Positions 8,996 to 18,021 of a DNA stretch of 64,000 nt are shown here, piece by piece; the stretch's first letter is position 1, and the number at the start of each line of letters is the position of its first letter. The position numbers and the translations under genes are program-made. The DNA comes from Bacteroidota bacterium. GTDB taxonomy: Bacteria; Bacteroidota; Bacteroidia; AKYH767-A; 2013-40CM-41-45. Location: contig JADKJP010000002.1 of the NCBI GenBank assembly GCA_016720935.1, positions 372,001-436,000 on the forward strand, in the 5' to 3' direction. The notes beneath the pieces are model-generated. The model ran no database searches and was not told the DNA's origin. It worked only from the letters and a program-made list of their open reading frames with translations.

Positions 8996-10615
8996 TCAGG
9001 ATTCCTGCGGTGGAGGAGGAGTTTCAGATCCACCCTGGTTTTGACCCGGACGTTGACGCGGACCACGACTTGAACCACTTCGCTCCGGATTCGGTGTCTG
9101 TCCTTCCGGTGCCGCATTGGGAGCAGGATTTTGCTGTGGTCTCGGATTTTGCGGAGGACGATTCTGCTGCTGCGGACGATCCGGACGAGGCTGCTGACCT
9201 TGTTGCTGCGGGCGATTCTGTTGTTGTCTTTCCGGTCGGGCCTGTTGGCCGCCTTGCTGAGGTTTAGCTCCCTGAGCTTGTCCTTGTTGTTGCGGACGCT
9301 GGTTGCGTTGCTGCTGATTTCCGCCCTGTTGTTGCGGACGAGGAGGTCTTGCTTCCTGTTGTTGTCCTTGTGGTTTCTGAGTCTGCGGAGTTTTCTGTTC
9401 TCCGGAAGCTCCTGCCTGCTGAGGACGTGGAGCATCTGCTCCACCGGAAGGTTTTTTCTTTTTCTTCTTTTTCTTTTTCTTCTTATCCATCCGGTCGATG
9501 CTATCCTGCCCGACCACGTTCGCGTAATCCGGCTCTTTCACTTCGATCTCTTCTTCTGTAGAAGCATCGCGTAATTCAGTCGGACGAATTTTTTGTTTGT
9601 TCAGTTCGATGATTTCATTCACACGATGAACCGGAAGCGCGATCCAGTTTCCACCATCACCACCTACATCAGCGCCTTCGGATTGTTCCTTCTTATCATC
9701 TCCGCTGTAAGCGTACCACAAAATTCTTTTGAAAATATCAGTCTTACGGTGATACGCTCTTCCGCCTTCGGTTTCAAGAACAACATTCGTAGAAGGAAAA
9801 TCTTTCAGAATGTCCATGTACGAATCGAGTTCGTAGTTCAGACAACATTTCAGTTTACCACATTGTCCGGCAAGCTTGGCAGGATTCAATGCTAAGTTCT
9901 GATAACGCGCTGTGCTTGTGGAAACAGTTTTGAAATCTGTCAGCCAGGTTGAACAGCACAGCTCTCTTCCGCACACACCTAAACCGCCCAGACGACTGGC
10001 TTCCTGACGCATTCCGATCTGACGCATTTCAACACGAATGCGAAATTCATCCGCCAGTCGTTTGATCAATTCACGGAAGTCAACACGGTCGTCAGCAGTA
10101 TAGAAAAAAGTTGCCTTTTTTCCATCACCCTGATATTCCACATCGCCCAGCTTCATGCTCAGTTTGAGGGACTGAATAATTTCACGTGTCCGGGAAAGTG
10201 TGGATGGCTCTTTGTCTTTTACTTCAAGCCATTTTTCTACTTCATTCGGCTTCGCCTTACGGTAAAGCGCTTTGATCGCGTCGGATTCTTCGGTGAGATT
10301 TTTTTTCTTCAGCTGAAAACGTACCAACTCACCTACCATGGAAACAACCCCGACATCATGGCCGGGTGTCGCTTCTACAGCAACCACATCTCCTGCGCGG
10401 AGATCGATCGCTTCTTTGTTGCGGAAAAACTCTTTTCGGCTTCCCTTGAAGCGTACTTCCACAATATCGAAAGGCTGTTGCCCGTGAGGCAACACCATGT
10501 CTGTAAGCCAGTTATATACGTTCAGCTTGTTGCACCCACCCGTGCCGCAGGTGCCGTTGTTGCGGCATCCCCCCGGCGTTCCGTCTGTTCCAGTGCTGCA
10601 GGAATTACAAGCCAT
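8996..10615 (-). CDS. ricT: PSP1-domain protein RicT/YaaT-like with QPR-rich tail
   Basis: The start is set at ATG 10615 (MACNSCSTGTDG), because the upstream 19 codons look like leader. The product is 539 residues. A cysteine/glycine-rich N-terminus (CNSC, CGTGGC) precedes the PSP1 domain, which has DVVAVEATPGHDVG, the family motif GVCGRELCCSTWL and CGKLKCCLNYE. RicT forms an iron-sulfur complex that guides RNase Y in Bacillus; the role in Bacteroidota is less clear. The last 170 residues are unusual: a run of about 12 lysines and then low-complexity Q/P/R/G sequence, probably a disordered RNA-binding tail. Confidence 0.88.
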   Translation of the reverse strand: MACNSCSTGTDGTPGGCRNNGTCGTGGCNKLNVYNWLTDMVLPHGQQPFDIVEVRFKGSRKEFFRNKEAIDLRAGDVVAVEATPGHDVGVVSMVGELVRFQLKKKNLTEESDAIKALYRKAKPNEVEKWLEVKDKEPSTLSRTREIIQSLKLSMKLGDVEYQGDGKKATFFYTADDRVDFRELIKRLADEFRIRVEMRQIGMRQEASRLGGLGVCGRELCCSTWLTDFKTVSTSTARYQNLALNPAKLAGQCGKLKCCLNYELDSYMDILKDFPSTNVVLETEGGRAYHRKTDIFKRILWYAYSGDDKKEQSEGADVGGDGGNWIALPVHRVNEIIELNKQKIRPTELRDASTEEEIEVKEPDYANVVGQDSIDRMDKKKKKKKKKKKPSGGADAPRPQQAGASGEQKTPQTQKPQGQQQEARPPRPQQQGGNQQQRNQRPQQQGQAQGAKPQQGGQQARPERQQQNRPQQQGQQPRPDRPQQQNRPPQNPRPQQNPAPNAAPEGQTPNPERSGSSRGPRQRPGQNQGGSETPPPPQES

Positions 10616-10654
10616 ATTGGTTTTTTTATTGAAATGATTTTGATCAGCAATTTG

Positions 10655-10662
10655 CAAAAATA
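10655..10662 (-). promoter_or_regulatory. Candidate -7 promoter box for ricT
   Basis: On the minus strand the bases read TATTTTTG, matching the Bacteroidota -7 element TAnnTTTG, about 40 nt upstream of the chosen ricT start. No clear -33 TTTG element is visible at the expected distance, so this is tentative. Confidence 0.4.
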
Positions 10663-10815
10663 CACAAATCACCCGATCTAATACATACTGATTATTAGGG
10701 ACTTACAGAATTGACCGAAAATGTTGGTTTAGATCTCTTTGCAATTGGATAGCAAAACGAAGAGCAAGCTGAAAAGATTCAGTTTTTATCTGTGCGGTTT
10801 ATTCTGAAAAAATCC

Positions 10816-11952
10816 TCAGGAAGGATTGTAAATCAACTTGTGAATCTTCAGCGAAAGATCCGTGAAAAGAATCCGTGCATTCGCGTTGCGCTCGAGATGG
10901 TAAGTAGCGGAATTCAATTCCTCGACAAAACTTTCCGCGTTATTTATATGAATAAATGGAGCGAAGCGTTTGAGATCTTCAAGTTCTTTTCCTTCCATGC
11001 GTACCAGGGAACGTTCGGCGTAATTAATCATCAGACATTCTCTCGCCACTTGCTGAGCATGTTCGAGATACATCTTTTGTGTCTCCCGTGATTCTCCGGT
11101 GAATCCTTCGCAGAGCTCATTGATACGAAGAATATCCGCTTTGAAACAGGCACGCATCCAGAGAATAAACCATTGATTCAAATCCGCATCAACAGTATCG
11201 TTGGCAAGAATTTTTAATGCTTCGTTGTAATTTCCATTCACCCGATGAACAATACGACGCGCTACTTCCGGTGACTGCTGATGTATTCCCGTAAGCGCAT
11301 GATACATGTCTTCATCAGGAATTCTGTTCACCTTCACCAATTGTGTTCGGGAAGTAATGGTAGAAAGCAATTGTTCAAACTGTTCCGCCACGAGGAAGAA
11401 AAGTGTATTCTCCGGTGGCTCTTCCAGAATTTTCAGCATTTTATTTGAAGCAGCGGTGTTCATTCGTTCCGGAACCCAGATGACAACAATTTTATAACCG
11501 GATTCAACACTCTTCAGACTCAAACGATTCACAATATCCGCGGCTTCTTCCACGGAAATAAGCCCTTGCTTGTTTTCAATGTTCAGATCTTCCACCCATT
11601 TGGTATAAACGAGGTAAGGATTTTCCAGAACCGATTCACGCCATTCTTTTATATAGTCGACACTTTTTGGGCTTTTATTTTTTTCATCCTTCCTGGTGGC
11701 AACCGGAAAACTGAAAGTCACATCCGGATGCACCAGCTTGTTCATCTTCACACAAGCCGAACAGGTGCCGCAGCTGTCGGTATCCGACCTGTTTTCACAA
11801 ACAAGGTATTGCGCGAAAGCCAGGGCAATGGCAAGATTTCCGGAGCCTTCCGGACCGAGAAACATCAGGGCATGACTCACCCTTTCGTCTTTCACCGACT
11901 GAAGAAGACGTTGTTTCACAAGCTGTTGACCGATTACATCCGCAAAACGCAT
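10816..11952 (-). CDS. holB: DNA polymerase III delta-prime subunit
   Basis: This is a clamp-loader subunit of the replisome. The start at ATG 11952 (MRFADVIGQQLVKQRLL) matches the family's conserved N-terminus and leaves 378 residues; the longer frame adds 40 poorly conserved codons. A degenerate Walker A GPEGSGN lacks the lysine, as expected for a non-hydrolysing delta-prime. A four-cysteine zinc module covers CENRSDTDSCGTCSAC. The sensor-like segment LKILEEPPENTLFFLV is intact. It reads divergently from pgk and precedes ricT on the minus strand. Confidence 0.93.
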   Translation of the reverse strand: MRFADVIGQQLVKQRLLQSVKDERVSHALMFLGPEGSGNLAIALAFAQYLVCENRSDTDSCGTCSACVKMNKLVHPDVTFSFPVATRKDEKNKSPKSVDYIKEWRESVLENPYLVYTKWVEDLNIENKQGLISVEEAADIVNRLSLKSVESGYKIVVIWVPERMNTAASNKMLKILEEPPENTLFFLVAEQFEQLLSTITSRTQLVKVNRIPDEDMYHALTGIHQQSPEVARRIVHRVNGNYNEALKILANDTVDADLNQWFILWMRACFKADILRINELCEGFTGESRETQKMYLEHAQQVARECLMINYAERSLVRMEGKELEDLKRFAPFIHINNAESFVEELNSATYHLERNANARILFTDLSLKIHKLIYNPS

Positions 11953-12084
11953 GGCATAAAGATAAGCAATGGTTTTGGAAAATGTTCCGACTGGAGCGAT
12001 CCGGGCAATCTGCCGGCTGCATGAATGAACAATAGGTTGCAGACAATTCCCCCGCGATTTTTTCCATGACATGCATCAATCAAA

Positions 12085-12092
12085 TATCTTTG
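12085..12092 (+). promoter_or_regulatory. Promoter -7 box for pgk
   Basis: TATCTTTG matches the Bacteroidota TAnnTTTG element and ends 19 nt before the pgk ATG. This gives a short leader without a Shine-Dalgarno sequence. Confidence 0.6.
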
Positions 12093-12111
12093 CACGACAA
12101 TTCAAAAGCTC

Positions 12112-13302
12112 ATGAATACTATTGATCAGCACAATTTCAAAGAACAAAAGGCATTGATTCGCGTAGATTTCAATGTTCCCTTAGATAAAGAATACAACAT
12201 CACCGACGACACCCGCATCCGTGCGGCCATTCCGACGATTCAGAAAATTCTGAAAGACGGAGGTTCCGTGATCCTGATGTCACACCTTGGCCGACCGAAA
12301 GAAGGTCCGGCAGAAAAATATTCATTGAAACATCTGGTCGCGCATCTCACAAAGGTGCTGAACACGACCGTAAAATTCGCGGATGATTGCATTGGCGACT
12401 CGGCCCGTAATCTTTCCGCCTCATTGATGCCCGGTGAAGTTTTGTTACTCGAGAATCTCCGTTTTTACAAAGAAGAGGAAAAAGGAAACGAAGAGTTCGC
12501 GCAAAAACTTGCCGCACTCGGAACATTTTATGTGAACGACGCATTTGGAACGGCACACCGTGCGCACGCGTCTACTGCGGTGATCGCTAAATTTTTTCCG
12601 GGTAAAAAATGTTTCGGTTATGTCATGGCAGGCGAACTCGAGAATGCCGACAAAGTCCTGAATCATCCCGTGAAACCATTCACTGCTATCATGGGTGGAG
12701 CGAAAGTGTCGGATAAAATTCTCATCATCGAACAACTCCTGAATAAAGTCGACAACCTGCTGATCGGTGGAGGCATGGCATTCACATTTGTGAAAGCGAT
12801 GGGAGGGAAGATCGGTTCATCGCTGTGTGAAGAAGATAAACTCGATCTTGCTCTGGATATTCTTGAAAAAGCAAAAGCCAAAGGAGTGAAAATAGTTTTA
12901 CCGACCGACGCGGTTCTCGGCGATAAGTTTGATGCGAACGCGCAGGTAGGTCACAGCGAGATCAACGCGATTCCGGAAGGATGGATGGGACTCGACATCG
13001 GTGAAAAATCAATAAAAGCATTTTGCGATGTGATCGAAAATTCAAAAACCATTTTGTGGAACGGTCCGGCCGGAGTTTTTGAATTTGAAAAATTTGCAGC
13101 GGGAACAAAAGCCCTCGCGGAAGCCATCGTCCGCGCTACCGAAAAAGGAGCCTTCTCACTCATTGGCGGAGGCGACTCAGCCGCGGCGATCAATAAATTC
13201 CATCTCGGAGAAAAAGTTTCTTACGTCAGCACCGGCGGCGGAGCATTACTCGAATACATCGAAGGCAAAACCCTTCCCGGCGTTGCCGCAATAAATTCCT
13301 AA
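12112..13302 (+). CDS. pgk: Phosphoglycerate kinase
   Basis: This 396-residue glycolytic enzyme makes ATP and 3-phosphoglycerate from 1,3-bisphosphoglycerate. All signatures are present: RVDFNVPLD near residue 18, SHLGRPKEGP near 59, NDAFGTAHRAHAS, MGGAKVSDKI, NGPAGVFEF and the C-terminal GGGDSAAAI. The length is normal. It has its own promoter-like box and is followed by a long hairpin before cvpA. Confidence 0.98.
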   Translation: MNTIDQHNFKEQKALIRVDFNVPLDKEYNITDDTRIRAAIPTIQKILKDGGSVILMSHLGRPKEGPAEKYSLKHLVAHLTKVLNTTVKFADDCIGDSARNLSASLMPGEVLLLENLRFYKEEEKGNEEFAQKLAALGTFYVNDAFGTAHRAHASTAVIAKFFPGKKCFGYVMAGELENADKVLNHPVKPFTAIMGGAKVSDKILIIEQLLNKVDNLLIGGGMAFTFVKAMGGKIGSSLCEEDKLDLALDILEKAKAKGVKIVLPTDAVLGDKFDANAQVGHSEINAIPEGWMGLDIGEKSIKAFCDVIENSKTILWNGPAGVFEFEKFAAGTKALAEAIVRATEKGAFSLIGGGDSAAAINKFHLGEKVSYVSTGGGALLEYIEGKTLPGVAAINS

Positions 13303-13305
13303 AAC

Positions 13306-13370
13306 CTTTGCGTTTCTTTGCCCCGATGGGGCGAAAATTTGTTCGCCCCATCGGGACAAAGAACGCAAAG
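13306..13370. terminator. Long near-perfect hairpin between pgk and cvpA
   Basis: Two arms of about 29 bases (13306-13335 and 13342-13370) pair almost perfectly around a short A/T loop. The core is CCCGATGGGGCGAA and the outer ends belong to the CTTTGCGTTTCTTTG family that recurs in other gaps. It starts 3 nt after the pgk stop and ends 8 nt before the cvpA ATG. It could terminate pgk or hide the cvpA start. There is no clean U-tract, so intrinsic termination is not certain. Confidence 0.75.
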
Positions 13371-13378
13371 AGTAGAAC

Positions 13379-13888
13379 ATGAACTATCTCGACATCATCC
13401 TCACCCTTTTACTAATCACCGGCATGATCCGTGGATTTATAAAAGGCTTCATCTTTGAAGTCGCTGTACTGGGAGCACTCTTCCTCGGATTATACGCTGC
13501 CTTTAAATTCTCCACTTTCGCGGAACCCTATGTTCTGAAAGTCATCGATGCCAATCCGCATACACTGCATTACATCTCTTCCTTCGTAATGTTTTTACTC
13601 GTTTCCGTAGGAATCTTTTTTCTCGCTAAATTATTTGAAGGCTTAATAAAAATCGCCGCTCTGGGAATATTCAATAAAATTCTCGGGGCCATTTTCGGCG
13701 GACTGAAATACGCTTTAGTCACCAGTGTGGTTTTATTTTATTTCAACAAGCTGGATACAAAATACAATTGGCTTTCACCTGATAAGAAAGCGGATTCAGT
13801 GTTGTATTATCCATTGATGAAAATCGCTCCTTCAGTATTGCCGGTCATGAAAACAGTAGGGGAGGAGATTCAGGATCGCCTGCACTAA
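13379..13888 (+). CDS. CvpA family membrane protein
   Basis: This 169-residue inner-membrane protein has the CvpA N-terminal pattern NYLDIILTLLLITGMIRGFIKGFIFE. Four hydrophobic segments lie at about 4-20, 27-48, 65-85 and 100-122. CvpA proteins are linked to envelope stress tolerance and toxin export. Its stop codon is only 2 nt before the first copy of the 154-bp palindrome array. Confidence 0.88.
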   Translation: MNYLDIILTLLLITGMIRGFIKGFIFEVAVLGALFLGLYAAFKFSTFAEPYVLKVIDANPHTLHYISSFVMFLLVSVGIFFLAKLFEGLIKIAALGIFNKILGAIFGGLKYALVTSVVLFYFNKLDTKYNWLSPDKKADSVLYYPLMKIAPSVLPVMKTVGEEIQDRLH

Positions 13889-13890
13889 CA

Positions 13891-14785
13891 TAAAAGATCT
13901 CTGCGAGATGACCGCTCTTTGTCGAAGTGAGTGTCGTCCAATTCCCGCCGAACAATCCTTATTACATTTTCACCAAATTTATTAAGCGGGAATTGGACGA
14001 CACAATCGAATAACGACCAATTGTCATCTCGCAGAGATCTTTTAGGTGATTAGGTAATAAATATTTAAGCTTCGACGGATATCCATCTTTTATGTGATTT
14101 GGTAATAAAATTTAATACTTCGACGTATATCCATTCTTTCTGATATTAAAACATTATTTTCAACAGACCTAAAAGATCTCTGCGAGATGACCGCTCTTTG
14201 TCGAAGTGAGTGTCGTCCAATTCCCGCCCAACAGTCCTTATTACATTTTCACCAAATTTATTAAGCGGGAATTGGACGACACAATCGAACAACGTCCAAT
14301 TGTCATCTCGCAGAGATCTTTTAGGTGATTAGGTAATAAATATTTAAGCTTCGACGGATATCCACACGTTGTGATATTAAAACATTATTTTCAACAGACC
14401 TAAAAGATCTCTGCGAGATGACCGCTCTTTGTCGAAGTGAGTGTCGTCTAATTCCCGCCGAACAATCCTTGTTACATTTTCACTAAATTTATTGAGCGGG
14501 AATTGGACGACACATTTGTAGAACTGCCGAATGTCATCTCGCAGAGATCTTTTAGGTGATTAGGTAATAAATATTTAAGCTTCGACGGATAACCACACGT
14601 TGTGATATTAAAACATTTTTTTCAATTGACCTAAAAGATCTCTGCGAGATGACGGCTCTTTGTCGAAGAGAGTGTCGTCCAATTCCCGCCGAACAATCCT
14701 TGTTACATTTTCACTAAATTTATTGAGCGGGAATTGGACGACACATTTGTAGAACTGCCGAATGTCATCTCGCAGAGATCTTTTA
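13891..14785. repeat. Tandem array of four 154-bp nested palindromes
   Basis: Four copies, each exactly 154 bp, lie at 13891-14044, 14170-14323, 14401-14554 and 14632-14785. Each has outer 21-bp perfect inverted arms starting TAAAAGATCTCTGCGAGATG, a 19-20 nt internal bulge, inner 18-bp inverted arms of GTGTCGTCCAATTCCCGC, and a conserved 37-nt A/T-rich loop. Copies are separated by 125, 77 and 77 nt of related spacer containing AAGCTTCGACGGATA; the first spacer holds an internal partial duplication. One inner-arm change in copy 3 (C to T) keeps a G-U pair. No open frame of note exists. It fills the gap between cvpA and the GIY-YIG gene, which point at each other. Confidence 0.95.
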
Positions 14786-14928
14786 GGTTATATGGTAATA
14801 ATTTTCAGGCAAGTAAACGGCCGCCCTTTTCCTTAATTTATTTTTAAAAAATAATTCTATAGATGACATTTGGTAGTTGTCGAAGGAAGATAAACAAATA
14901 ATTCTAAGCGATACCCTTTAACTTGAAA

Positions 14929-15207
14929 CTACAAAACATAAAATTGCATTTTGGGGTTTTTCTTTTTAACCAATTTAAACTTATTTTCCCTGCTCAATTT
15001 TTTAATTTCTTTTTCTCTTTGAATTGCATCGCGAGGATTATCAAATGATTCATAGTAGATTAATTTATTACAATAATATTTTCCAGTAAAAGTTTCCGAA
15101 GACCCTCTGTCTGCTTCATGTTCTCTTACGCGTCTTTTCAAATCATTTGTAACTCCGGTATAAAGTAAATTTTTACCGGGATTGGTCAAAATATATACGT
15201 ACATCAT
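14929..15207 (-). CDS. GIY-YIG nuclease domain protein
   Basis: This 92-residue single-domain protein carries the GIY-YIG hallmarks. VYI and YTG form the two strands (residues 4-6 and 16-18), RRVREH follows near residue 26, and the family's catalytic glutamate is likely in REKEIKKLSR. Such stand-alone proteins (UPF0213/YhbQ-like) are common in many copies in Bacteroidota and their biological role is unsettled. It is transcribed toward the 154-bp palindrome array, which starts about 145 nt beyond its stop codon. Confidence 0.9.
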   Translation of the reverse strand: MMYVYILTNPGKNLLYTGVTNDLKRRVREHEADRGSSETFTGKYYCNKLIYYESFDNPRDAIQREKEIKKLSRENKFKLVKKKNPKMQFYVL

Positions 15208-15409
15208 TCTTCAAAAATCCGATAGGAGTTTTGAAAGTACAACCTATTTTAAGTTGGATTTTTTAAGTAAGGGCAGATTTTAGAAAGAATCTTTTAGCAA
15301 TACATGCGTAAACTTTTCTGTTCACTCCAAACTTGTCGTATGACCGAAACCTTATAGGCGCATATATTTCAAGAAATTTGTATCCAACAAAACCCAAGCC
15401 TGAATAAAT

Positions 15410-17476
15410 TTACTCAAGAACAATTTTCCCCATAAGCACTTTGTCCTCCACCTGAATTTGCAGTATGTAAATCCCTTTTGGAAAAGCGGAAACATCCATA
15501 CTGTGTTCATTCAGCAGGGAGTTTTCTTCAAATGATTCAAATACTTTTTGTCCCTGCAGATTTTGCAGTGAAACAGAATGAATCGGGGTATGTGAATCAG
15601 AAATAGAATAATTTATAATATTCTTAGCAGGATTTGGATAAACTGAAAGCGCATCATTATCGAAAGCACTTTCATTCACTGAAGCGAGATCCGACAATGC
15701 ACGTTTCCACACACCGCCACCACTCACACCAAGGAACAGGTCCGTGTTAAGGACCAGGAGTGAGGAGGGATAAGGAAAAGCCAATCCGGTATTAAAAGAA
15801 TTCCAGGTGACACCATCATCTGTTGATGCAAATACTCCGCCATACTGTGCAGCCGCGAATAAATTTGTTCCATCGTCCACAATGGAATTGATGGTTTGAA
15901 AACTACTTCCGCTGTAACTTATTGGCCAGGTATTGCCCGAATCAAGTGAACAATAAACTCCGCTACCATTTGTTCCTGCATAAAGCTTGTTGCCTTTTAC
16001 ATGCAGACATTTAATATACGTAGTGGGCAAAGTCGCAGTAGGCGTCCATGTGGAGCCATTGTTTGTTGAAACGAAAATACCATTCGCGAAAGTGGAGGCA
16101 AACAAGAGTGATCCCATGCTGGTGATGGATGAAATATTTTCCGTGGCTATTCCTGTATTGGCCGGTGACCAGTTTGCTCCGCTATCCGAAGAAATAAAGA
16201 CTCCCGCACCCAATGTCCCCGCGAATAAATTACTTCCGTTTGATCCGAAAGTGTATACATTCGGATTGGTGAGACCAACACTGCTCGATATCCAGTTCAA
16301 TCCGTTATCCGTTGAAACGTATATGCCGGAATAACTAGTACCTGTAAAAAGTCTGGGACCGAATGCAAAAACGGATTGAGTATTGTGTTCTGTTAATCCA
16401 TTGTTGGACGAACTCCAGCTCAATCCGGAATTATTTGTGGAGAATAAATCATTACCATCCGCACAAGCCATCAGTACACTGCCGTTGAAAGCGAGTGAAC
16501 TAATAACACTTGCAAAGAGCCCGTTATTGCTGGCCGACCAGTTGCCGCCACTATTCATAGAGATACTTACACCACCGCCTTCACTTCCGCAGAAAACATT
16601 CGAGCCATCGCTTCCGAGTGCGTAGATTCGTTTATTGTTGAGACCGGTATTCGCTTCCGTCCAGTTCAAGCCATAATCAAAGCTCTCGTAAATTCCTGAT
16701 CCAAGAATTCCAAGAAATACATAACTGCCTTTTGTTGTAAAGCAGTTATAGTAGTATGAAGTCATGATAGGCAAACCATTGTTTGTAGGATCCCAGGTTG
16801 TGCCGTCAGTAGAAGTAAAAATACCGTAGTTATCGATGGCTGCGAAAAGTGTAGTTCCGTTTACCGTTAGCGCGCGTATGTGATACGTTGCAATCCCCGC
16901 ATTCGCGTTGGTCCAGGTTGCGGCTGTATCCGTGCTGTGAAAGATTCCACCTCCGGCAGTCCCGACAAAAACTTCTGTTCCCTTGATTGTCAGACTACGA
17001 ACATCCATTGTAGTCAGGCCATTGTTCATCCGTGTCCAGTTCAGTCCATTGTCAGTCGAGAGATAAATACCGTCGCCACCCGTTGCCGCGTAAAAATTAT
17101 TCCCGCTCTTCGCAAGCGCGGTGACATAACGAAAATTCAAACCCACATTGATGTCTGTCCAGGTCGCGCCATAATCCGTTGAAACCAGGATTCCGTTTGT
17201 CGTCGACGCGTAAACAGTATTCCCCTCAATAAGCAGGGCGGTGAAATGAAAATAGATATTGTCATATAATGAGAGACTCCAGCTGCCTCCATTGTTCGTC
17301 GATCTGTAAATCCCGGAAACCGCAGTACCCGCATACATATGAACTCCGTCACCCGCGATACAAGTGATATTCCCGCCCTCCGGTCCGTTGGTTTGTATCC
17401 ACTGAGCCGTTGAATTCTCCGAAAAATTCAGAAGAAAAAATAGAATGAAGATTGTTGCTGTAAGTTTTTGTTTCAT
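15410..17476 (-). CDS. Secreted BNR/sortilin-type beta-propeller protein with T9SS sorting domain
   Basis: The start is placed at ATG 17476 (MKQKLTATIFILFFLLNFSENSTAQ), a typical signal peptide, giving 688 residues. About fourteen repeats follow, each with a stSTDNGxxW-type BNR motif such as YLSTDNGLNWTRMNNGL, which build one or two beta-propellers. The C-terminus is a type A T9SS sorting domain (VYPNPAKNIINYSI, ending GIYILQIQVEDKVLMGKIVLE). The protein is predicted to cross the outer membrane and be attached to the surface or released. The ligand is unknown. Confidence 0.92.
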   Translation of the reverse strand: MKQKLTATIFILFFLLNFSENSTAQWIQTNGPEGGNITCIAGDGVHMYAGTAVSGIYRSTNNGGSWSLSLYDNIYFHFTALLIEGNTVYASTTNGILVSTDYGATWTDINVGLNFRYVTALAKSGNNFYAATGGDGIYLSTDNGLNWTRMNNGLTTMDVRSLTIKGTEVFVGTAGGGIFHSTDTAATWTNANAGIATYHIRALTVNGTTLFAAIDNYGIFTSTDGTTWDPTNNGLPIMTSYYYNCFTTKGSYVFLGILGSGIYESFDYGLNWTEANTGLNNKRIYALGSDGSNVFCGSEGGGVSISMNSGGNWSASNNGLFASVISSLAFNGSVLMACADGNDLFSTNNSGLSWSSSNNGLTEHNTQSVFAFGPRLFTGTSYSGIYVSTDNGLNWISSSVGLTNPNVYTFGSNGSNLFAGTLGAGVFISSDSGANWSPANTGIATENISSITSMGSLLFASTFANGIFVSTNNGSTWTPTATLPTTYIKCLHVKGNKLYAGTNGSGVYCSLDSGNTWPISYSGSSFQTINSIVDDGTNLFAAAQYGGVFASTDDGVTWNSFNTGLAFPYPSSLLVLNTDLFLGVSGGGVWKRALSDLASVNESAFDNDALSVYPNPAKNIINYSISDSHTPIHSVSLQNLQGQKVFESFEENSLLNEHSMDVSAFPKGIYILQIQVEDKVLMGKIVLE

Positions 17477-18021
17477 GATGAAATGGAATTGTGTATAGTA
17501 AAATATTAATACTCGCCCTCTCTGAGGGAGCCACAAGTTAAAAAAAATCTCTTTGCGTTCTTGGCGTCTTTGCGAGAAATAACTTCTCGTAAAGAACTCA
17601 AAGGAACCCTCTTTAGCTGGATGATTTTAATCCATCTTGAATAGTTCAACGTGTCGGCACGCTTTTAATTTCATTTAAAACTTTCACTCTGGCGTCAACG
17701 AAATCCGTCGAAGCGCGAGTTGAGTAAATTAGTAGATGGTTCTTAATACGGCACAGCTGGTTGAATGAACTTACCACTAAGCACCAACCACTATAAACTA
17801 AGAAACGTCTTCCGCCCCCATTAACATAGCCCCGGGTGAAGCGAGGAAACGAGCGAAACACGGGTAGGCCGGAGGATGCGGAGATGAATGTGTCGCTCCT
17901 GAATTTTCGGGAAGATGACTAAAGATTGAATCAGGAATGCTGAGGGCTTTTGAAAAAATTCCAATATAAAATCCTTCTCATATGAAATTGACATTTCTGA
18001 TTTGAAGTCCATCTTTGCAGA
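17477..18021. other. Intergenic region with dispersed repeats, no gene
   Basis: This 545-bp gap contains a CTTTGCGTTCTTGGCGTC-type segment (about 17550-17580) and an ACTAAGCACCAACCAC-type segment (about 17765-17800). It also has a GC-richer stretch around 17825-17880. Immediately before the next gene there is a promoter-like CATCTTTG at 18011-18018. I see no coding frame with family resemblance. Confidence 0.6.

Noticed and set aside
13891..14785. CRISPR array or retron
   Set aside because: There are only four units, each a 154-bp palindrome, with related spacers of 77-125 nt. No cas genes or reverse transcriptase are nearby.
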